Both the position numbers and the translations under genes were made by a program. This document shows positions 57,471 to 64,000 of a DNA stretch of 64,000 bases, piece by piece. The notes beneath the pieces are model-generated. The model saw nothing but the letters and a program-made list of their open reading frames with translations. It searched no databases and was not told the DNA's origin. Source of the stretch: Cynocephalus volans (Eukaryota; Chordata; Mammalia; Dermoptera; Cynocephalidae); contig NC_084461.1 of assembly GCF_027409185.1 (NCBI RefSeq), positions 145,125,001 through 145,189,000 on the forward strand, given 5' to 3'. How positions within the stretch are numbered: position 1 is the first letter of the stretch; every line of letters begins with the position of its first letter.

Positions 57471-59006
57471 GGACTTCTTCAAGATGGCGGCGGCTGCGGC
57501 GGCTGGCGCGGAGTAGCTGAGGTGGAAAAGGTGGCCACTGGGCCTCAGGCAGCCGGGAAACTTGTGGACCTTCCTCTGGCCATCTCTTAAGGGAGGACTG
57601 CTGCTGCTGGCCGGTCGTGGGGGCTCAACGCCACTTTGCCCCCGGCAGGAGAGGCTGCCTCATTTACAGGCAACAGCTTTGAAGTGTGGAGCAGGAAAAG
57701 AACTGATTCTTAGCTGCAAAAGCGAGTCTTGAAACAGGGAACACGGCGCCAGGGCTGCGGTGGATGCAGCCAGGATCCCGGAGGCTGGGGCCGCACTGAA
57801 GGCGGCCAGCTGCCATATTCAGGATTCGAGGTTTCAGGCCGGCATTAAAGAAGATTCCTGGGAGCGCCCGAGCGGCACCGCGACTGAACAGCCCGAGGCG
57901 GCAGCGCCGAGAACACGGAAGGCAACAAACCAGAGACAGAGCGAGCGCCCGACCTGGCACAGCACTGTGAGTGATCCCTGGCACAGCTCTGTTCGGGGGG
58001 TGGATGCCCATGCGGCTCCCGCCTGCACCACCAGGCCACTCACTGCCCCACTGCTGCCTGCATTTTCCCAGGGCGGGTAGCTCCGCCCTGCTCGGCCATC
58101 ACTGAGCCCATTTGCTTGGCCTGGCGCGGGGCTTTCCGGACCCTGCGGGCCGGCCTCCTCTCCCACTCCCTCCGCGGTTCTCGGCGGGGCTGGGGGTGTG
58201 GGGCGTCCCAACCAGTGTTGGGAGGGCTAGGAAGTACGGGGCGGGCCGACTGTCACTCCACCACACCCTGGACTCCAGCCCCGGTAAACTTCCTGTTACT
58301 GGGAGGCAGATACCATCTCTGCGACCACCAGTTTGGAAAAAAGCCTAACGAATTTCTGGTTGGGAATAGTTTGGTAGGAGAGTTCCCAGGTCCACTTGTA
58401 CCTGCCGGAGAGCAGGCTGCAGGCAGGCACTAGACTCGGTTTATACCGGGGGGATACAAAGGTGAACAAGACCCGAGAAAGATCTACACAGTGCTACAAA
58501 GGCACCCAGAGAGACCGGTCGTCTGTGCCTAGCAGAAACCTGGTAGACTTCCTGGGCGAGGCGGTGCTGAGCAGGGTCTTGAAGGCCCAGCTGATAGACG
58601 AGGAGTGCAGAAGACACACCCCAGCCCAGCACAGTGTGCACAGAGGGGGGAGACGTGCGGCCAGGGAGGCGGAGACTCGACAGAAACCACACACCCGGTG
58701 GGGTCGCCACTGCACGATCTAACAGCCTGGGCCAGAGCACACGGAACGGGGAGAAGTCCTGTACAGAAAGTGAAAGCTCAACAGAGATCACACACCCTGT
58801 GGTACGTGATCCACCAGCCCAGCAGAGTACAAGCTGACCAGAAAGGTGGATCCCCGGAGAAGCCCAAGACCCGAGGCAACCACACACACAAGACACTAGA
58901 GGCCAACTGAGCAGTCACGGCGGGAGCCATACCAAATTGGCAACCACAGCAACATCCTAGTTAGTCATTAGTCTCAAACCGGTGGACTGTGAAACCCCCT
59001 GCCACA
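57471..59006 (+). promoter_or_regulatory. L1 5'UTR and internal promoter with YY1-type site
   Basis: Ten bases into the element, aagatggcggc (57481-57491) is a perfect YY1-type core, as at the start of primate L1s, where YY1 sets the transcription start. CpG-rich sequence extends to about 58900, consistent with methylation control. It is unlike the 5'UTRs at 1900-2697 and 27850-29130. Minus-strand open frames of 125 and 151 codons (57834-58211, 58441-58896) lie antisense here, but I have no evidence that they are translated. Confidence 0.82.
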
Positions 59007-59987
59007 ATGAATAAACACCAAAAAAAAGACACCAGAAATACAAAAAATCAAGAAAGTACACCACCAAAAGTTAATAAATCTCATACTCTAGATCCTATAG
59101 AACAAGAAGCCCTTGAAATAACTGACAAGGAATTTCGAGTGATAATTCTAAGGAAACTGAATGAGATACAAGAAAACTCAGCTAGACATCATGATGAAAT
59201 GAGGAAAAGTATACAGGACCTGAAAGAGGAAATATACAAGGAAATCAATGTCCTGAAAAAAAATGTAGCAGAACTTGCTGAACTGAAGAAGTTATTCAGC
59301 GAAATAAAAAACACAACGGAGAGTTTAACCAGCAGGCTTGTCGAAGTTGAAGAGAGAACCTCTGAACTTGAAGATGGGCTGTTTGAAATAACACAAGCAG
59401 ACAAAAAGAAAGAAAAAAGAATCAAGGACATGGAAGAAAATCTGAGAGAGATATCAGACAACCTCAAGCGCTCAAATATCCGAGTCATGGGTATTCCAGA
59501 AGGGGAGGAAAATGGAGATTCCATTGAAAACATATTCAACAAAATAGTGGCAGAAAACTTCCCAGGTATAGGAAAAATCACAGATCTTCAGATCCAGGAA
59601 GCTCAACGATCTCCAAACGTATTCAACCCAAAAAGGCCTTCTCCAAGACATGTCATAGTCAAATTGGCAAAACTCAGAGACAAAGAGAGAATCTTAAAAG
59701 CTGCAAGAGAGAAGCGTCAAATCACCTATAAGGGAGCCCCAATCAGGTTAACATCAGACTTTTCATCACAAACCCTAAAAGCTAGAAAGGAATGGGATGA
59801 TATTTTCAAAATACTAAAAGACAAAGATTGCCAGCCAAGAATACTCTACCCTGCAAGGCTATCCTTCCGAAATGAGGGGCAAATAGTATATTTCTCAGAC
59901 AAACAAAAACTGCGGGAGTTCACTACCACAAGACCACCCTTACAAGAAATCCTCAAGGGAGTACTGGGTTTGGTTCCTGAAAAATAA
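59007..59987 (+). CDS. L1 ORF1 protein (RNA-binding chaperone)
   Basis: Intact, 326 residues. ORF1p binds L1 RNA as a trimer, packages the cytoplasmic ribonucleoprotein and has nucleic-acid chaperone activity needed for retrotransposition. From the sequence, a basic N-terminus is followed by a long heptad-rich coiled coil (about residues 45-155), an RRM (about 155-250; KRSNIRVMGIPEGEE, LQIQEAQRSPN) and a C-terminal domain (about 255-326; IRLTSDFSSQTLKARKEW, QPRILYPARLSF, TTRPPLQEILK). I chose the ATG at 59007 because the in-frame upstream triplet at 58989 is GTG. The length is close to human ORF1p (338). ORF2 follows after 187 bp. Antisense ORFs in this segment are shadows. Confidence 0.95.
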   Translation: MNKHQKKDTRNTKNQESTPPKVNKSHTLDPIEQEALEITDKEFRVIILRKLNEIQENSARHHDEMRKSIQDLKEEIYKEINVLKKNVAELAELKKLFSEIKNTTESLTSRLVEVEERTSELEDGLFEITQADKKKEKRIKDMEENLREISDNLKRSNIRVMGIPEGEENGDSIENIFNKIVAENFPGIGKITDLQIQEAQRSPNVFNPKRPSPRHVIVKLAKLRDKERILKAAREKRQITYKGAPIRLTSDFSSQTLKARKEWDDIFKILKDKDCQPRILYPARLSFRNEGQIVYFSDKQKLREFTTTRPPLQEILKGVLGLVPEK

Positions 59988-60174
59988 CTACCACTGCCAT
60001 AAAAACCTAAGAAAAATCTAAACCCGCTAGTACAATAAAAATGGCATTCATGAAGAGAAAACAAGCTAACAAAAACACTATCTACAACCTAAGGAACCAA
60101 CAAACAAAGAAACCAAACAGTAAATCAGAAAGCAAGGAACAAAAGACACCTAAGACAACCAAACAACCAATAAA

Positions 60175-62784
60175 ATGCTAGGAATAAATCAACACCTTTC
60201 AATAACAACTCTTAATGTTAAAGGCTTAAATTCCCCAATCAAAAGACACAGACTGGCTGACTGGATCAAAAAGCAGGACCCAACTATATGCTGCCTACAA
60301 GAGACCCACCTCACCCATAAAGATTCACACAGACTAAGAGTGAAAGGATGGAAAAAGATTTACCATGCAAACAGAAAAGAAAAACGAGCTGGAGTGGCTA
60401 TTCTTATATCTGACAAAATAGACTTTAAACTAAAAACCATAAAAAGAGACAATGAGGGACACTACTTAATGATAAAAGGACTGATCCATCAAGAAGACAT
60501 AACGATCATAAATTTGTATGCACCCAATGTTGGAGCAGCCAGATTTATAAAACAAACTCTATTAGACCTAAAGAAGGAAATAGACACTAATACCATAATA
60601 GCAGGGGACCTGAACACTCCACTGTCAATATTAGACAGATCATCTAGGCAAAGAATCAGTAGAGAAACACAAGATCTAAACAAGACTCTAGACCAATTGG
60701 AATTGGCAGATATCTACAGAACATTCCACCCAACAACCTCAGAATATTCATTCTTCTCATCAGCACATGGATCATTCTCCCGGATAGATCACATATTAGG
60801 TCACAAATCAAGTCTCAATAAATTCAAAAAAATTGGAATTATCCCATGTATCTTCTCAGACCACAATGGATTAAAACTAGAAATTAATAACAAACAAAAC
60901 TCTGGAAACTATACAAACACATGGAAATTAAACAGCATTCTACTTAATGACACATGGGTCCAAGAAGAAATCAAGCAGGAAATCAAAAAGTTTATTGAAA
61001 CTAATGAAAACAATGATACATCATACCAAAACCTGTGGGATACTGCAAAAGCAGTATTGAGGGGAAAATTTATTGCATTAAATGCTCACTTCAGAAGAAT
61101 GGAAAGATGGCAAGTGAACAACCTAACACTTCACCTTAAAGAACTAGAAAAACAAGAACAATCCAATCCTAAAGTTAGCAGACGGAAAGAAATCATTAAG
61201 ATCAGAGCAGAACTGAATGAAATTGAAAACCAAAAAACAATTCAAAAGATCAACGAATCAAAAAGTTGGTTTTTTGAAAAGATAAATAAAATTGACAAAC
61301 CATTAGCATGGCTAACAAAAAAAAGAAGAGAGAAGACTCAAATAACAAAAATTAGAAATGAAAAAGGCGATATTACAACTGATTCATCTGAAATACAAGG
61401 AATCATTCGAGACTACTATAAACAACTATACGCCAACAAATTTGAAAATCTGGAGGAAATGGATAAATTTCTGGACACACACAAGCTCCCAAAACTGAAC
61501 CGTGAAGACGTAGAAAATTTGAACAGACCAATAACAATAAAGGAGATTGAAGCTGTTATCAGAAGGCTCCCAACAAAGAAAAGCCCAGGACCAGATGGAT
61601 TCACAGCAGAATTTTACCAAACATTCAAAGAGGAATTGACACCGATTCTTTACAAACTATTCCAAAAGATTGAAACGGACGCAAATCTCCCAAACTCATT
61701 CTATGAAGCAAACATCATCCTGATACCAAAACCAGGTAAAGATATAACCAAAAAAGAAAACTACAGGCCGATATCCTTGATGAATATAGATGCAAAAATC
61801 CTCACTAAAATACTAGCAAACAGAATACAGCAACACATACGAAAAATTATTCATCACGATCAAGTAGGATTCATCCCAGGGATGCAAGGTTGGTTCAACA
61901 TACGCAAATCAATAAATGTGATACACCATATTAATAAACTCAAACACAAGGACCATATGATCATCTCTATAGATGCTGAAAAAGCATTTGATAAAGTTCA
62001 GCACTCATTCATGACAAAGACCCTCTATAACTTAGGTATAGAGGGAAAGTATCTCAACATAATTAAAGCCATATATGACAAACCCACTGCCAATATCATC
62101 CTGAATGGGGAAAAGCTGAAAGCTTTTCCTTTAAGAACAGGCACTAGACAAGGATGCCCACTCTCACCACTCCTATTCAACATAGTGTTGGAAGCACTAG
62201 CCAGAGCAATCAGAGAAGAGAAGGAAATAAAGGGCATCCAGATTGGAAAAGATGAAGTCAAACTGTCCCTGTTTGCAGATGACATGATCCTATATATCGA
62301 ACAGCCTAAAACCTCTACAAAAAAACTCTTGGAATTGATAAATGATTTCAGCACAGTAGCAGGATACAAAATCAACACACAAAAATCAGTAGCATTTCTT
62401 TTCTCCAATAGTGAACATGCAGAAGGAGAAATCAAGAAAGCCTGCCCATTTACAATAGCCACCAAAAAAATAAAATACTTAGGAATTGAGTTAACCAAGG
62501 AGGTGAAAAATCTCTATAATGAGAACTACAAACCACTGCTGAGAGAAATTAGAGAGGATACAAGAAGATGGAAAGATATTCCATGCTCTTGGATTGGAAG
62601 AATCAACATAGTGAAAATGTCCATACTACCCAAAGTGATATACAAATTCAATGCAATCCCCATCAAAATTCCAAAGACATTTTTCTCAGAAATGGAAAAA
62701 ACTATTCAGACATTTATATGGAACAATAAAAGACCACGCATAGCCAAAGCAATGCTGAGCAAAAAAATAAAGCTGGAGGCATAA
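60175..62784 (+). CDS. L1 ORF2, endonuclease-reverse transcriptase, frameshifted near its 3' third
   Basis: The open frame gives 869 residues before a premature stop. ORF2p nicks target DNA at T/A-rich sites and copies L1 RNA in place. Endonuclease residues match human numbering exactly: N14, E43 (LQETH), Y115, D145 and N147 (AGDLN), D205 (RIDH), D229 and H230 (SDH). The RT fingers and palm follow, with [12 protein letters not shown] and the catalytic FADD at residues 700-703. All visible catalytic residues are intact. At about 62761-62767 there are seven A where the reading frame needs eight. The frame shifts after LSKK and ends at TAA 62782-62784. A loss of one base in an A-run is the simplest reading; sequencing error is possible. 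Confidence 0.93.
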   Translation: MLGINQHLSITTLNVKGLNSPIKRHRLADWIKKQDPTICCLQETHLTHKDSHRLRVKGWKKIYHANRKEKRAGVAILISDKIDFKLKTIKRDNEGHYLMIKGLIHQEDITIINLYAPNVGAARFIKQTLLDLKKEIDTNTIIAGDLNTPLSILDRSSRQRISRETQDLNKTLDQLELADIYRTFHPTTSEYSFFSSAHGSFSRIDHILGHKSSLNKFKKIGIIPCIFSDHNGLKLEINNKQNSGNYTNTWKLNSILLNDTWVQEEIKQEIKKFIETNENNDTSYQNLWDTAKAVLRGKFIALNAHFRRMERWQVNNLTLHLKELEKQEQSNPKVSRRKEIIKIRAELNEIENQKTIQKINESKSWFFEKINKIDKPLAWLTKKRREKTQITKIRNEKGDITTDSSEIQGIIRDYYKQLYANKFENLEEMDKFLDTHKLPKLNREDVENLNRPITIKEIEAVIRRLPTKKSPGPDGFTAEFYQTFKEELTPILYKLFQKIETDANLPNSFYEANIILIPKPGKDITKKENYRPISLMNIDAKILTKILANRIQQHIRKIIHHDQVGFIPGMQGWFNIRKSINVIHHINKLKHKDHMIISIDAEKAFDKVQHSFMTKTLYNLGIEGKYLNIIKAIYDKPTANIILNGEKLKAFPLRTGTRQGCPLSPLLFNIVLEALARAIREEKEIKGIQIGKDEVKLSLFADDMILYIEQPKTSTKKLLELINDFSTVAGYKINTQKSVAFLFSNSEHAEGEIKKACPFTIATKKIKYLGIELTKEVKNLYNENYKPLLREIREDTRRWKDIPCSWIGRINIVKMSILPKVIYKFNAIPIKIPKTFFSEMEKTIQTFIWNNKRPRIAKAMLSKKIKLEA

Positions 62785-64000
62785 CACTACCTGACTTTAA
62801 GCTATACTACAAAGCTATAATAACCAAAACAGTATGGTACTGGCATAAAAACAGACACACTGACCAATGGAATAGAATAGAGAATCCAGAAATCAACCCA
62901 CACACTTACTGCCATCTGATCTTTGACAAAGGCACCAAGCCTATTCACTGGGGAAGGGACTGCCTCTTCAGCAAGTGGTGCTGGGATAACTGGATATCGA
63001 TATGCAGGAGAATGAAACTAGATCCATACCTCTCACCGTATACTAAAATCAACTCAAAATGGATTAAGGATTTAAATATACACCCTGAGACAATAAAACT
63101 TCTTAAAGAAAACATAGGAGAAACACTTCAGGAAATAGGACTGGGCACAGACTTCATGAATACGACCCGAAAAGCACGGGCAACCAAAGGAAAAATAAAC
63201 AAATGGGATTATATCAAACTAAAAAGCTTCTGCACAGCAAAAGAAACAATTAAAAGAGTTAAAAGACAACCAACAGAGTGGGAGAAAATATTTGCAAAAT
63301 ATACATCTGACAAAGGATTAATATCCAGAATATATAAGGAACTCAAACAACTTTACAAGAAGAAAACAAGCAACCCAATTAAAAAATGGGCAAAAGAGCT
63401 AAGTAGGCATTTCTCTAAGGAAGATATCCAAATGGCCAACAGACATATGAAAAAATGCTCAACATCACTCAGCATCCGGGAAATGCAAATCAAAACCACA
63501 TTGAGATACCATCTAACCCCAGTTAGGATGGCTAAAATCCAAAAGACTATGAATGATAAATGCTGGCGAGTCTGCGGAGAAAAAGGAACTCTCATACATT
63601 GTTGGTGGGACTGCAAAATGGTGCAGCCTCTATGGAAAATGGTATGGAGGTTCCTTAAACAATTGCAAATAGATCTACCATACGACCCAGCCATCCCACT
63701 GTTGGGAATATACCCAGAGGAATGGACATCATCAAGTCGAAGGTATACCTGTTCCCCAATGTTCATCGCAGCACTCTTTACAATAGCCAAGAGTTGGAAC
63801 CAGCCCAAATGCCCATCATCAGATGAGTGGATACGGAAAATGTGGTACATCTACACAATGGAATACTACTCAGCTATAAAAACGAATGAAATACTGCCAT
63901 TTGCAACAACATGGATGGACCTTGAGAGAATTCTATTAAGTGAAACAAGTCAGGCACAGAAAGAGAAATACCACATGTTCTCACTTATTGGAGGGAGCTA
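62785..64000 (+). pseudogene. L1 ORF2 C-terminal region, out of frame but otherwise open
   Basis: Reading from gct at 62772 in the +2 frame relative to the upstream part, no stop occurs to the window edge. It encodes the ORF2p C-terminal region: [20 protein letters not shown], the [14 protein letters not shown] segment and the Cys-rich motif [18 protein letters not shown] (C-X3-C-X7-H-X4-C) near 63561-63614, implicated in RNA binding and needed for retrotransposition. The last bases, ggagcta, sit where the related copy at 17258 has its TAA. Unlike that copy, it keeps frame through the RKARATKG segment. Confidence 0.9.

Larger units (their letters stand above)
57471..64000 (+). mobile_element. 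Young near-intact L1, complete except the 3'UTR
   Basis: A full 5' end, a 1.5-kb GC-rich 5'UTR, an intact ORF1 (59007-59987), a 187-bp spacer and ORF2 from 60175 are present. ORF2's final codon coincides with the window edge. Counting to that edge, the ORF2 span equals 1275 codons plus stop if the single missing base near 62761 is allowed for, the same length as human ORF2p. Only one coding lesion was found, so this is among the youngest L1s here. The 3'UTR, tail and target-site duplication lie outside. Confidence 0.96.

Noticed and set aside
58989-59006. Earlier in-frame start for ORF1 at 58989
   Set aside because: The triplet is GTG. The first ATG in frame is at 59007 and fits the usual L1 ORF1 start context.
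62025-62498. 157-residue minus-strand frame, also seen at 15285-15758
   Set aside because: Antisense shadow of the L1 reverse transcriptase. Conservation comes from ORF2 on the other strand. The 165-residue frames at 16612-17109 and 63353-63850 are likewise shadows.

Overview
The window is mammalian nuclear DNA made mostly of interspersed repeats. I found no intact host gene or exon. L1 elements of several ages dominate. Old mammal-wide repeats (MIR, L2, MER5A-like, MaLR-type LTRs, L1M) show a placental mammal, and no Alu, B1 or B2 was seen, which argues against human or mouse. Two tRNA-derived SINEs (22024-22165 and 42477-42597) are the best lineage markers. The second is clearly tRNA-Ile-like, as in the CYN family of colugos (Dermoptera), so a colugo is my best guess. 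A bat lineage with similar SINEs is not excluded.

Layout. 1-2697: 5' part of an old minus-strand L1 running off the left edge, with GC-rich repeats in its 5'UTR. 3491-6660: MER5A-like element and ancient L1M pieces, one split by a 1.46-kb composite retroposon (4068-5524). 7310-9110: HSPA8 retropseudogene whose 5' part is inverted. 11316-17515: an L1 cluster, where a minus-strand L1 is interrupted by a plus-strand L1 and a younger plus-strand L1 abuts it. 17530-21201: L1M remnants broken by a hAT MITE and two ERV-like LTRs. 21213-29135: a full-length decayed minus-strand L1 with an 11-bp target-site duplication, itself carrying a tRNA SINE and a second composite copy (25603-26728). 29147-35958: old MIR, L2 and L1M fragments, a mariner-type hairpin and low-repeat DNA. 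35959-37355: third composite copy. 37365-57470: mostly low-repeat DNA with scattered MIR, L2 and LTR fragments and one older L1 (42086-44478). 57471-64000: a young, nearly intact L1 with a GC-rich 5'UTR, an intact ORF1 and an ORF2 broken by one missing base.

How the parts fit together. L1 machinery (ORF1p chaperone, ORF2p endonuclease and reverse transcriptase) explains nearly everything recent: the L1s, both SINEs, the HSPA8 retrocopy with its twin-priming inversion, and probably the composite retroposons. The composites are the least familiar item. Three copies share an L1-like 5' start, a non-coding body and a GC-rich tandem-repeat core; one copy also ends in L1-like 3'UTR. They look like an SVA-like or internally deleted L1-derived non-autonomous family.

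Boundaries are by eye and usually good to 5-30 bases. They are exact only where a target-site duplication is quoted. Family names are from memory of consensus sequences, not from a database search.
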